A stretch of DNA of 64,000 bases from a bacterium. GTDB lineage: Bacteria; Patescibacteriota; Gracilibacteria; JAUYGZ01. The notes under the pieces are model-generated. The model did not search any database and had not been told where the DNA came from. It was given only the letters and a program-made list of their open reading frames with translations. The DNA lies in NCBI GenBank assembly GCA_030690415.1, contig JAUYGZ010000029.1, positions 32,953 through 96,952 on the forward strand. Reading direction: 5' to 3'. Shown here one piece after another: positions 40,609 through 48,673 of the stretch (its first letter is position 1; each line of letters starts with the position of its first letter). A program made the position numbers and the translations under genes.

Positions 40609-40617
40609 TGGTATAAT
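40609..40617 (+). promoter_or_regulatory. extended -10 promoter for the 40640 gene
   Basis: TGGTATAAT is a perfect extended -10. The predicted transcription start is near 40624, leaving a leader of about 16 bases before the GTG at 40640 and arguing against the upstream ATG at 40535. Confidence 0.6.
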
Positions 40618-40639
40618 TTGCTCCTCTTTTTCCTTTTTT

Positions 40640-41521
40640 GTGTCTTTCCCCTTTTCTGTTCTTATACCGACCTATAATCGCTGTGATAAGCTTCAGAAGG
40701 TGTTGGAGACCTTGTTTCGGCAGGAAGGTATAGAAGTCGGTGAGGTGATTGTGGGGGTGGATGGGAGTACGGACTCAACTCTTGAAATGCTTCAGGATCT
40801 GAATCCCCTTGTATCGTTCTCTTTTTTTCGGATTGCAAACAGTGGACGTTCAGTGATTCGAAACCGTCTTTTGGATGCTGCTCGAGGAGACCTTATCCTT
40901 TTTATTCAGGATGATATTTTGGTCGATCAGGGTTGGCTTCAGGCTCATTTGGCGGCACAACGGAAGCGAGAGGGCGCTGTGGTAGGACATGTGACATGGT
41001 ATCCCGGGATGGAGATCAGCGAGTATATGAAATGGTTGGAGAATGGTGGCCACATGCTCCGTTTCGGAGATCTTCGAGACGGTGACCAGATTGATTTTTG
41101 GAGGTTTTATATGGGAAATATTTCATTTCCCAGGAATTTTTTGGGGGGACAGCGTTTTGACGAGACGATACGGTCTTATGGTTGGGAGGACATTGTTTTT
41201 GGTCACGAATTCGAACGGTTAGGTCATCCCATTTTTTATTCTGCCGGGGCCAGGGCTTTCCACTGGGATGAATATCGGGAAGAGGATTTGCGGGCTTATA
41301 TGCAGCAGGTGGGGGAGAGTGCTTTTCTGGCAGAACAGCGATGTCCGGGAGTTGGTTTTGTTCCTCCTCTGTGGAAAAAAATGGTTTTTTATTTTTTAAT
41401 TGGTGCTGGGAGGGTAACTCGTCCGCTTTTACCTCAGCGATGGAGGTGGTATCTCGATATGAAGCGATGGTTTTTGGAAGCTTGTGCTTCTTCCCATTCT
41501 CAAGGACTTCTTCCCCAGTGA
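40640..41521 (+). CDS. family 2 glycosyltransferase
   Basis: GT2 features are SFPFSVLIPTYNRCDKLQKV at the start, VIVGVDGSTDST, NSGRSVIRNRLLDAARGD and LFIQDDILVD (DxD-like). A later FWRFYMGNISFPR block recalls the galactosyltransferase C-terminal pocket. The frame opens at 40535 but those residues precede the predicted transcription start. I prefer the GTG at 40640, which begins right at the first beta strand. The rel-like gene starts one base after its TGA stop (TGATATG). Confidence 0.82.
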   Translation: MSFPFSVLIPTYNRCDKLQKVLETLFRQEGIEVGEVIVGVDGSTDSTLEMLQDLNPLVSFSFFRIANSGRSVIRNRLLDAARGDLILFIQDDILVDQGWLQAHLAAQRKREGAVVGHVTWYPGMEISEYMKWLENGGHMLRFGDLRDGDQIDFWRFYMGNISFPRNFLGGQRFDETIRSYGWEDIVFGHEFERLGHPIFYSAGARAFHWDEYREEDLRAYMQQVGESAFLAEQRCPGVGFVPPLWKKMVFYFLIGAGRVTRPLLPQRWRWYLDMKRWFLEACASSHSQGLLPQ

Positions 41522-41522
41522 T

Positions 41523-43670
41523 ATGAATATTCAAAATACAAAGCATATTATTATGGCTATTGAGTCGTATGCTCGGCTGGATACGACTGAGTTTGAGGCG
41601 CTTTGTGATCAGTACCTGTCTCTTCGGAAGAGAAAGACCTTTGATCTCAAGGTGCAAAATGGTCTCAAGACTTTGATCGAGCTTCATGCTGATCTGACCA
41701 CTTTGAGTGCGTTTTTGCTTTTTCATTTACCTGAAAAAGATCGGCAAAAAATTTCAGTGGATGATTTTACGGCCCATTTGCTTCGTCGGATCGACGGACT
41801 TCGTGGGATCGCTGCTATCGGCAGTGTACAACAGGGTCAGTCTCTTGAGGCAGTTCGAAAAATGTTTTTAGCGATGTCCAAAGACCTCCGTGTGGTGTTG
41901 GTTTTGATGGCATTGAGGTATGCTGATTTGTTTGAGTTGGATCAGTTTAGCCCCGCTTTGCGTCGTCAGGTGGCTCGGGAGACGCTCGATATCTTTGTCT
42001 CTATCATAGGGCGATTGGGTATCTATACGTTGAAAAGGAAGTTGGAGGATTTGTGTTTTTTGTATTTGTCCGAGGAAGATTATCGTTCGATGGAAGAGTC
42101 CTTTCTCGCTCGCGAGGAGCTTCAGGAAAAAACCATTCGTCGCCTTGTCAAACAGACAGAAGAGTTTCTCCACAGTCAGGGCTTGGATGCTCATGTCTCA
42201 GGGAGGGTGAAGGGGAAGTACAGTACCTATATGAAGTTTAAGAGGAAGGGTGGAGGGGCATTGGATGATGTGTATGATCTCTTGGCTTTGCGTGTGGTGG
42301 TGCCGAAATCAAGTGATTGTTATACGGTGCTGAGCTTGGTGAATAACCGATGGCAGCCGATCACGGGTCGCTTCAAAGATTATATTGCGATGCCAAAGGT
42401 CAACGGGTATCGCAGTCTTCATATTACGGTGTTGGGCATGATTGAGGCTTCTCCTCAGCCGGTTGAAATCCAGATCAGGACGGAAGAAATGCATCGAGAG
42501 GCGGAGTTTGGTATCGCCGCGCACTGGTGGTATGAAGAGCAGGGAATCAAGCAAAAAACCAATCTCGAGCCTTTTTTAGGCAATAATCTCTACGAAGAAC
42601 GCCTTCAGTGGGTCAAAAATTTGGTTCACCTCCAAGAGTACCTCACAGACCAGAAAAAGGATCAGTCGCTTGATTTCTTTTCTGATCGGATTTTCGTCAT
42701 GACTCTGACGGGTCAGGTGATTGAATTGCCACGAGGATCGACACCTTTGGATTTTGCTTATGAGATTTCAGAAGCTTTGGGGAATCATTGCTCGAAGGCG
42801 AAGGTTAATGGGAAGGTGGTGCCACTTGATTACCAGCTCCAAAATGGTGATAGGGTGTATGTGGTTCGAAATCTCGAGGTTTCTCCGAATCTTTATTGGT
42901 TGTCTCTGGCGCATACCGAGAAGGCACGTTCGGCAATTCGTCAGTCACTCCTGGAACAGGGTGAAGACACGGTTTTGGATCAGGGAGTTCGTATGGTGAA
43001 CCGTCAGCTTCGCCGTTTCGGACATTCCGCTTTGGACAATAAGTATCTTCTTTTGTCTCAGTACCAGCAGAAGGATCTGAATCTGGAAAAACGAAGGGAG
43101 TTTCTCATTGCGATTGGGAAGGGGGAACTGTCTGCTGCTGAGGTGGTTCGGGATCTCCTTTCGTCATCGGAAAGAACGAAAAAGGGGGAGGATGCTCCGG
43201 CTCCACTCAAAGAGGTCCAGCACGGAAGCATTTCCGTGGGGGGGGAGACAGGGTTTAAGACGAAGCTTTCCGCATGTTGCAATCCGGATCTCGGGACTCC
43301 GATCCAGGGATATGTCACCCGTGGAGGTTTTATCTCGATTCATAGCAGGAGCTGCAAGGTCTTGTCTTCGCTCGACCCCCACCGTTTTATCGATGTCTGG
43401 TGGGATGGGCACCAGGAGCTTTCCCAGGATATTCGAGTTGAGGTGGTTGTCAGCTTGGCAAATCTCCTCACGAGTCTTTCCGAGCGGCTCAAAGAACGTC
43501 ATATCGCACTCAACAGTTTTTATCATACTCGTCATGAGTACGGCTATGCCTTGCTCTTTGATCTCACCGTAGACCGGGGACAAAACATTACCGAACTCCT
43601 GGATTCCTGGAAAGCTCTTGATGGAGTGGTGTCTGTTCGCATGCTTCAGGTGGGAGAAGAGGTATATTAG
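41523..43670 (+). CDS. (p)ppGpp synthetase (RelA/SpoT family) with degenerate hydrolase domain
   Basis: The 715-residue protein has the full long-RSH layout. The synthetase domain (about 215-345) is intact: GRVKGKYSTYMKFK, VYDLLALRVVV, GRFKDYIAMPKVNGYRSLHI and VEIQIRTEEMHREAEFGIAAHW. TGS follows (386-449; DRIFVMTLTGQVIELPRG), then a zinc-finger-like region (SACCNPDLGTPIQG, SRSCKVL) and a C-terminal ACT. In the N-terminal domain the HD pair and the RLHN block are missing (LLFHLPEKD, LMALRYADLFEL), so hydrolysis is probably lost. It should make the stringent alarmone. Confidence 0.9.
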   Translation: MNIQNTKHIIMAIESYARLDTTEFEALCDQYLSLRKRKTFDLKVQNGLKTLIELHADLTTLSAFLLFHLPEKDRQKISVDDFTAHLLRRIDGLRGIAAIGSVQQGQSLEAVRKMFLAMSKDLRVVLVLMALRYADLFELDQFSPALRRQVARETLDIFVSIIGRLGIYTLKRKLEDLCFLYLSEEDYRSMEESFLAREELQEKTIRRLVKQTEEFLHSQGLDAHVSGRVKGKYSTYMKFKRKGGGALDDVYDLLALRVVVPKSSDCYTVLSLVNNRWQPITGRFKDYIAMPKVNGYRSLHITVLGMIEASPQPVEIQIRTEEMHREAEFGIAAHWWYEEQGIKQKTNLEPFLGNNLYEERLQWVKNLVHLQEYLTDQKKDQSLDFFSDRIFVMTLTGQVIELPRGSTPLDFAYEISEALGNHCSKAKVNGKVVPLDYQLQNGDRVYVVRNLEVSPNLYWLSLAHTEKARSAIRQSLLEQGEDTVLDQGVRMVNRQLRRFGHSALDNKYLLLSQYQQKDLNLEKRREFLIAIGKGELSAAEVVRDLLSSSERTKKGEDAPAPLKEVQHGSISVGGETGFKTKLSACCNPDLGTPIQGYVTRGGFISIHSRSCKVLSSLDPHRFIDVWWDGHQELSQDIRVEVVVSLANLLTSLSERLKERHIALNSFYHTRHEYGYALLFDLTVDRGQNITELLDSWKALDGVVSVRMLQVGEEVY

Positions 43671-43746
43671 GCTTTGAATTCAAAGGAAAAGACTTTTCGA
43701 TAGTCTTGAGAAGTGTTTCAATAGGGATATCTCTTATTTCTCCCGC

Positions 43747-45108
43747 ATGCTCAATCCGCTTTTTGCTTTATCACCTTTGGATGGCCGTTATCGGGATCAG
43801 ATGGGACATCTTCCGGTCTTTTTTTCGGAGGCGGGATTGATGGAATATCGTCTTAAGATCGAGATTGAGTACCTGATCTTTCTCAGTGAATGGAAGGATA
43901 TCCCTCAGATCAAACCCTTTTCAAAAAAGCTGAAGGATCGTCTCAGAAAGCTTTATGTGGATTTTGGGATTCACCAGGCGGAGGCGGTGAAAGAGATCGA
44001 GAAGGTCACGAGTCATGATGTAAAGGCAATCGAATATTTTTTGAGGGACGAATTAAACAATCTCAGTCTTTTTCCCGAATCGGCGCTGGAGTTTATTCAT
44101 TTTTGTTGTACTTCTGAGGATATCAATAATCTCTCCTATGCACTGATGATCCGGGATGCCGTAAGGAAGGAGTATCTTCCTCGAGTGCAGTCTCTGATAT
44201 CACAATTGGCCCGAATGGCCAGGCAATGGAAGTCTCTTCCCATGCTGTCTATGACTCATGGACAGGCTGCCACACCTACAACAGTGGGCAAAGAGCTGAT
44301 GGTTTTTGTGAAGCGAATGGAGCGACAAGTGGAGCAAATCAAGGCGGTGAAGATAATGGGGAAGTTTTCCGGGGCTACCGGTAATTGGAATGCCCATATG
44401 GTGGCCTATCCTCAGGTCAACTGGATATCATTTACCAGGCAATTTGTGCGTTCCCTCAAGTTGGAGCCGAATCTTACGACGACTCAGATTGAGTCGCATG
44501 ATTGGGATGCTGAGCTCTTTGACGCGATAAGAAGGCTCAACTCCATCTTGTTGGATTTGAATCGAGATATGTGGTTCTACATTTCGCGAGGAGTGTTTCA
44601 GCAAAAGGTTGTGACGGGGGAGATTGGATCAAGTACGATGCCGCATAAGGTCAACCCCATCAATTTTGAAAACGCAGAGGGCAATATTGATCTGGCAAAT
44701 GCCTTGCTCATGAGGATGGCTGAGCGTTTGCCGGTTTCCCGGATGCAGAGGGATCTTTCTGATTCCACCGTTCAGCGATCTATTGGCATTGCCTTTGGAT
44801 ATACTGTCCTGGCTTTGGATTCCTGTTTGAAGGGTTTGACTAAGCTGTCGGTGAATAAGCAGAAACTCGAGTATGAGTTGAATAGTAATTGGGAAGTGCT
44901 GGCGGAGCCAATCCAAACCATTATGCGAATGTATGGGGTCACCAAAGCCTATGAAAAGCTCAAAGAACTGACTCGTGGGAAGATGGTTGAGCAGCAGGAT
45001 TTGGTGGATTTTGTGGACCGTTTGAAGATTCCCAAGGAAGCGAAGGAAAGATTGAAAGTTCTTACACCGTCTACTTACGTCGGATTAGCGGAAAAATTGG
45101 TTGAATAA
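43747..45108 (+). CDS. purB: adenylosuccinate lyase
   Basis: The 453-residue protein matches the E. coli type of PurB: LSPLDGRYRDQM, TSHDVKAIEYFLRD, FCCTSEDINNLSYAL, MTHGQAATPTTVGKE and the signature GSSTMPHKVNPINFENAEGN (catalytic Ser loop). It cleaves SAICAR and adenylosuccinate in purine synthesis. No other pur gene is nearby, so it may serve AMP formation from IMP. The start follows TTATTTCTCCCGC, a pyrimidine-rich leader. Confidence 0.95.
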   Translation: MLNPLFALSPLDGRYRDQMGHLPVFFSEAGLMEYRLKIEIEYLIFLSEWKDIPQIKPFSKKLKDRLRKLYVDFGIHQAEAVKEIEKVTSHDVKAIEYFLRDELNNLSLFPESALEFIHFCCTSEDINNLSYALMIRDAVRKEYLPRVQSLISQLARMARQWKSLPMLSMTHGQAATPTTVGKELMVFVKRMERQVEQIKAVKIMGKFSGATGNWNAHMVAYPQVNWISFTRQFVRSLKLEPNLTTTQIESHDWDAELFDAIRRLNSILLDLNRDMWFYISRGVFQQKVVTGEIGSSTMPHKVNPINFENAEGNIDLANALLMRMAERLPVSRMQRDLSDSTVQRSIGIAFGYTVLALDSCLKGLTKLSVNKQKLEYELNSNWEVLAEPIQTIMRMYGVTKAYEKLKELTRGKMVEQQDLVDFVDRLKIPKEAKERLKVLTPSTYVGLAEKLVE

Positions 45109-45114
45109 TTTTTT

Positions 45115-45432
45115 ATGACTCTTTTTGTCTGGTATATTGCACTCATTACGTTACTTGATGTTTTTGGTATTACTTCGGCGAAATACTATAGTCTCAGCAA
45201 GAATCCTCTCTTGCTGCTGGTGACCGTATTGTTTTTTGGGGCGGCAGGTTTTGTATTTGCAAAATCGCTGCAATTTGAAGGGGCGGCTATTACCAATGTT
45301 TTATGGATTTCCATTTCGATTTTTTTTGTGACTATTTTAGGGTATTTCCTCTTTAAGGAGGATATCAGTGGCCTTCAATTCGCCGGGATTGGGATTATTA
45401 TGGTCGGGCTTGTGATGATCAATCTCGGTTAG
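45115..45432 (+). CDS. small EamA/SMR-like membrane protein
   Basis: The 105-residue protein has four helices and resembles half of an EamA (DMT) transporter: helix 1 has YIALITLLDVFGITSAKYYS and the end is the EamA-type FKEDISGLQFAGIGIIMVGL. It may form a dimeric transporter. It starts 6 bases after the purB stop. The last 14 bases overlap the convergent FTR1 gene. The substrate is unknown. Confidence 0.7.
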   Translation: MTLFVWYIALITLLDVFGITSAKYYSLSKNPLLLLVTVLFFGAAGFVFAKSLQFEGAAITNVLWISISIFFVTILGYFLFKEDISGLQFAGIGIIMVGLVMINLG

Positions 45433-46285
45433 ATTCTCGTTGTTCCATGGCTCCCGTTTTCCACTGAGCTCTTTTTATTCCGGATGTGATCATGATCATG
45501 AGGAGCAGGTATGCGAAGTAACTCGCGACTTCCAACAGACTGGGGTTGCCGTTCCAGCCGAATACACCTTTCAAGAGGCTTCCAATCGTGCCGTTTTCGT
45601 GGAGGAGGGGATAGACCCCGTCCTGAGTGACCGCAGGGTTGAGATCCCAAACCTGCTCGATAAACACGGGAAATACGCCTGCTTCCTGGAATTCATGTAC
45701 GCCATGCGCGACGAGACCGGCTGCGAACAGGACTAAAACAACGCTTGTGATCTGGAAAAACCGCTTCATATTGACCTTCCTCAGACCACTGAAGATCAAT
45801 GCCCCCAGGATGATCGCTGCGCCTATTCCCAGCACTGATGCCATTAAGTTGTTCCCACCAGCTTGTAGTGCAGCGGCTTTCAGGAAGAGTACTGTCTCGA
45901 TGCCTTCACGAAGGACAGAGAGAAACACGAGGAAAAAGATCCCAATCTTCCGGCCTGTTTGGACGTGCTGATCAATCTTTTCTTTGATATGCCCACTAAT
46001 GTGTTTGCTCTGACGGGCCATCCATAAGACCATCCAGCTGATGAGTGCTGCTGCCGTGAGCATGATCGCTCCTTCGTAGATTTGTTCTGTAAGGCCTTCA
46101 AAGCCTCCCAGATAGCTTTCGAAGATGTATCCTGCGACTATGCTGGCCATTATGGCCAGTCCTATTGCCCAATACACGATTTTAAACCAGCCTTTTGCGT
46201 TTGTTTGTGCCAGGTGCGACAGCACAATGCCGACAACCAGTGCGGCTTCAAGGGTTTCGCGAAAGGTGATAATAAAATCAGTCAT
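45419..46285 (-). CDS. FTR1 family iron permease
   Basis: The 288-residue protein has seven helices and both REXXE iron-transport motifs, RETLEA near residue 9 and REGIE near residue 120. FTR1 moves Fe(III) together with a ferroxidase (EfeUOB or Fet3-like). No ferroxidase gene is adjacent. The start was moved to the ATG at 46285 (MTDFIITFRETLEA), since the longer frame to 46348 would overlap the regulator's control region. It is divergent from a DtxR-like gene with 92 bases between. Confidence 0.9.
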   Translation of the reverse strand: MTDFIITFRETLEAALVVGIVLSHLAQTNAKGWFKIVYWAIGLAIMASIVAGYIFESYLGGFEGLTEQIYEGAIMLTAAALISWMVLWMARQSKHISGHIKEKIDQHVQTGRKIGIFFLVFLSVLREGIETVLFLKAAALQAGGNNLMASVLGIGAAIILGALIFSGLRKVNMKRFFQITSVVLVLFAAGLVAHGVHEFQEAGVFPVFIEQVWDLNPAVTQDGVYPLLHENGTIGSLLKGVFGWNGNPSLLEVASYFAYLLLMIMITSGIKRAQWKTGAMEQRESNRD

Positions 46286-46377
46286 GGCAAATGATTGTTT
46301 TATATATAAAAGTAATGTTACTCTATAAAAAGATATTTCGGAACGCAAGAGAAAAGTGGTATTGTACCATAAATAAT
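46286..46377. promoter_or_regulatory. candidate metal-regulated operator region between FTR1 and DtxR-like genes
   Basis: Three palindromes lie in 92 bases: TTTTATATATAAAA (46298-46311), AGTAA-tg-TTACT (46311-46322) and TGGTA-ttg-TACCA (46357-46369). The last sits 8 bases before the regulator start. No experimental box is known for this organism; assignment as DtxR-like sites is inferred from position. Confidence 0.5.
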
Positions 46378-46890
46378 ATGAATCTCATGATTAAAGACCG
46401 TGATAAAACTTGGAAGTATTTCCGAGATCACCTCATTACACATAGTGCGGCACACTATTTGATGGCACTCCATGAGCTGCTGGAGGAGCAAGGCTATGCT
46501 CGCTTGAGTGATGTTGCCAAAAAGTTGGACGTTTCTTTAGGGAGTCTCTCCACCTCGATGAAGCCTCTTTTGAAGAAAAAACTTATTCTTCAGGATAACA
46601 ATAAACATCTTCTTCTTTCTCAGGACGCGAAAGAAATTGCTCTGCATATCGAGGAGACCTGGTCAATCCTGACCCATCTCTTTCATGATATTCTTGGAAT
46701 TGATAAAAAATCGGCGGAGATAGATGCCTGCAAAATCGAACATTTGATTAGTCCGGAGAGCTCTGAAGGCCTCATGAGGTTGATTAAAGTCTTAGAAAAG
46801 GAAGACAAGATCAGAAAGAAAATCAGAGGAAAGGGCGTTTATGTTCGATCTCCATCACGTTCAAAACGTTCTTCATTGGAGTCAGCTTAG
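46378..46890 (+). CDS. DtxR/IdeR-family metalloregulator
   Basis: The protein of about 170 residues has the family N-terminal winged helix (HYLMALHELLEEQGYARLSDVAKKLDVS then LGSLSTSMKPLLKKKL) and dimerisation/metal domain (LFHDILGIDKKSAEIDACKIEHLIS). The motif CKIEH gives the C102-E105-H106 trio of DtxR, the iron-type arrangement. Positions equal to DtxR His79, Glu83 and His98 are Trp, Thr and Glu, and Met10 is His, so metal binding is altered. No SH3 tail is seen. It probably represses the divergent FTR1 gene. The ATG at 46378 was preferred to frame-extending upstream codons. Confidence 0.85.
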   Translation: MNLMIKDRDKTWKYFRDHLITHSAAHYLMALHELLEEQGYARLSDVAKKLDVSLGSLSTSMKPLLKKKLILQDNNKHLLLSQDAKEIALHIEETWSILTHLFHDILGIDKKSAEIDACKIEHLISPESSEGLMRLIKVLEKEDKIRKKIRGKGVYVRSPSRSKRSSLESA

Positions 46891-47402
46891 GCTGGCATCA
46901 GCAGCGTGCTCAGGAGTTTTGTGGTCACGTCTTTGGCTTGTTGTTCGGGGTTCGTTTTTTGTTGCGCATGGAAGCGCTCGGTGATTAGTTGTTCGATTCC
47001 TTGATAGTCCTTTGACTGGAGGAGGGATGTAAAGGTTTCCAGGTTTTTCCCCTGGAAGAATTTGTAGCGGTCGATGAGGTCGATGAGATCTGTGCCGGTG
47101 TTTGTAACAGGAGAAGGGTTTGATGGGTGATGGGCGATGGAGCTTGTATGAGCATTGGTATTGAGATCGATCTGCTCCAGATTGAGGTTTAGGTTTCCCA
47201 GGTCAGGTATGACGAATTCAGGAGTGGTATTGGCTTGGGCTACTGTGTCAAAAGTTTGTGTGGTGGCTTCCGATGTCATGGTTGTCATAGGGATTTCCTG
47301 ACTCAGTTTTTTCTTCTTGTCTTTTTTTCGGACGATGAAGAAGAGTACGGACAGAAGGGTGCAGCTGGAAACCACGAGGATGATGATGAAAATGGGGGAC
47401 AT
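46887..47402 (-). CDS. hypothetical protein with N-terminal membrane anchor
   Basis: The 171-residue protein has a transmembrane helix (residues 4-24, IFIIILVVSSCTLLSVLFF), a basic stop (RKKDKKKK) and a long Thr/Asn-rich linker. A short helical end follows (SLLQSKDYQGIEQLITERF). No family is recognised. It follows the sortase gene by 11 bases and overlaps the DtxR-like stop by 4 bases. Co-expression with the sortase suggests a cell-surface role. Confidence 0.55.
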   Translation of the reverse strand: MSPIFIIILVVSSCTLLSVLFFIVRKKDKKKKLSQEIPMTTMTSEATTQTFDTVAQANTTPEFVIPDLGNLNLNLEQIDLNTNAHTSSIAHHPSNPSPVTNTGTDLIDLIDRYKFFQGKNLETFTSLLQSKDYQGIEQLITERFHAQQKTNPEQQAKDVTTKLLSTLLMPA

Positions 47403-47413
47403 GGGGAGGGGGG

Positions 47414-48088
47414 TTACGGGGTTGGGGTGGCAATGACATTGAAACGCTGGCTGGTGAATCCGAGTGGGTAGCAGGTCGAGAGGATGAGCTTTTCGCTTCC
47501 TTGTTCCGAAGCGAGTCCTGTGAGCTCCGGGTCAGTGATGACTGTTTTTTCCACGATATACTCTTGGGTTTGATTTTCTTTCAGGATTTGGATATGGTCA
47601 CCGGCTTGGAGTATGGGGAGGAGTGTGAAGATCGTACTATAGGGGTTTTCGTTCCAGGTATAGTCCGAGGAATGGCCGAAGAGAATGGTTTGACCGGGGT
47701 GAAGATCATCTTTCAGGCTAATAATTCCTTTTTCCAGGGTTTCCTGGATTTGATCTTTTTGAGTGTTGGAGTGGACCGGTGCGAGGAGGTGGATTTTTGG
47801 GATGGCGAGGAAGGAGAGGGAGGGTTGAGGGTTTAGGGTTGAGGGTTGTGCATGGGGTAGAGACGCATAGCTATGCGTCTGTACGGGGGTTGAGGGTTCA
47901 ACCTTGAGAGTTGAGGTACTTAAGTTTTGTTGGAGTTGTGAGATGATGGTTTCAAATTCTGCCGCGGCCTTTGCCGTGGGGAGGGTGTAGTTGAGTTTTT
48001 CTCTTAGTGCTCCCTGATTGAGTCCCAGAAAGGTAAAAAGGAGGATATTGAGGGTGCTGAGAACGCAGAGAGTGGTGTCGCGGAGCAT
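47414..48088 (-). CDS. sortase, carrying a palindromic-repeat insertion
   Basis: The 224-residue protein has an N-terminal membrane helix and a sortase core: LAIPKIHLLAPVHSNT, ILFGHSSDYTWNENPY with the catalytic His, LILSTCYPLGFTSQRFNV with the catalytic Cys and Arg. Sortases join surface proteins to the wall or to pilins at an LPxTG-like motif. No such substrate is seen in this window. Residues about 68-77 (PVQTHSYASL) come from the palindrome at 47858-47883, in the linker between the anchor and the barrel. Confidence 0.88.
   Translation of the reverse strand: MLRDTTLCVLSTLNILLFTFLGLNQGALREKLNYTLPTAKAAAEFETIISQLQQNLSTSTLKVEPSTPVQTHSYASLPHAQPSTLNPQPSLSFLAIPKIHLLAPVHSNTQKDQIQETLEKGIISLKDDLHPGQTILFGHSSDYTWNENPYSTIFTLLPILQAGDHIQILKENQTQEYIVEKTVITDPELTGLASEQGSEKLILSTCYPLGFTSQRFNVIATPTP
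47858..47883. repeat. TAGAGACG palindromic element, copy D
   Basis: The same 20-bp palindrome (47861-47880), flanked by GGGTTTAGGGTTGAGGG-type sequence and by CGGGGGTTGAGGG. It lies in frame within the sortase linker. Confidence 0.95.
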
Positions 48089-48172
48089 TACAGTGTTTTT
48101 TTAGTTTCCATGTTGAACCATACTACTCTTTTTTATTTTCGCAAGTTTGAGTTTTGGGAAGAAAGTGTCATC

Positions 48173-48673
48173 ATGGAGCGGTGTCATTTGTTTCAATCGG
48201 TGTCTGACTTCTCTGTGATTTATTGGGTGCTTTTGGGACTATTGCTCGGGATAGTTGCTGTTTATGATGCGCTCTTTCGGCTGATCCCTCTTTTTCTGAT
48301 GGTGCTGGTTCTTTTGGTCTGTTTGGTCAGTCCTGTTTTTACAGGAATAGACTTCTCAGCAGCGGGTTTGGGGGCTTTGATCGTTGGAGGATTGGTTTTT
48401 TTGATCTATGCGGTGACGCGTGGGAAGGGTATCGGTGAGGCTGATGTGGTGATGGCACTGGCTATCGGTTTGATTTTCGGCTGGTCGAAGGGGCTTGTTG
48501 TCTTTTCAGCAGCGAATTTTCTGGGCTTGATTATATTACTTCCTTTTCTCCTCGTCTTGGGGAAAAAGCGTCTGCGACAAATTCCTCTCGTTACTTTTAT
48601 GGTTCTCGCGATTTTTTTGGAGTGGTTCTTTTCTTTTTCTGATCAACTTTTTCATCTCATAGGGGTCGCATGA
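48173..48673 (+). CDS. short A24-type prepilin peptidase
   Basis: The protein of about 166 residues has five to six helices. YDALFRLIPLFL carries the first catalytic Asp and GKGIGEADVVMALAIGLIFG the second (GxGD-like) motif of type IV prepilin peptidases. The N-terminal methylase domain with zinc-binding cysteines is absent, as in archaeal and minimal forms. It is divergent from the sortase and followed by PrsW, whose ATG overlaps its stop. ATG 48173 was preferred to the frame start at 48110, whose first residues are not hydrophobic. Confidence 0.78.
   Translation: MERCHLFQSVSDFSVIYWVLLGLLLGIVAVYDALFRLIPLFLMVLVLLVCLVSPVFTGIDFSAAGLGALIVGGLVFLIYAVTRGKGIGEADVVMALAIGLIFGWSKGLVVFSAANFLGLIILLPFLLVLGKKRLRQIPLVTFMVLAIFLEWFFSFSDQLFHLIGVA

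Noticed and set aside
41523..41900. Functional (p)ppGpp hydrolase domain
   Set aside because: The conserved HD pair and RLHN block could not be found, so I call it degenerate.
46298..46322. Classical DtxR box
   Set aside because: The palindromes do not match the TTAGGTTAGCCTAACCTAA-type box; only their position supports regulation.
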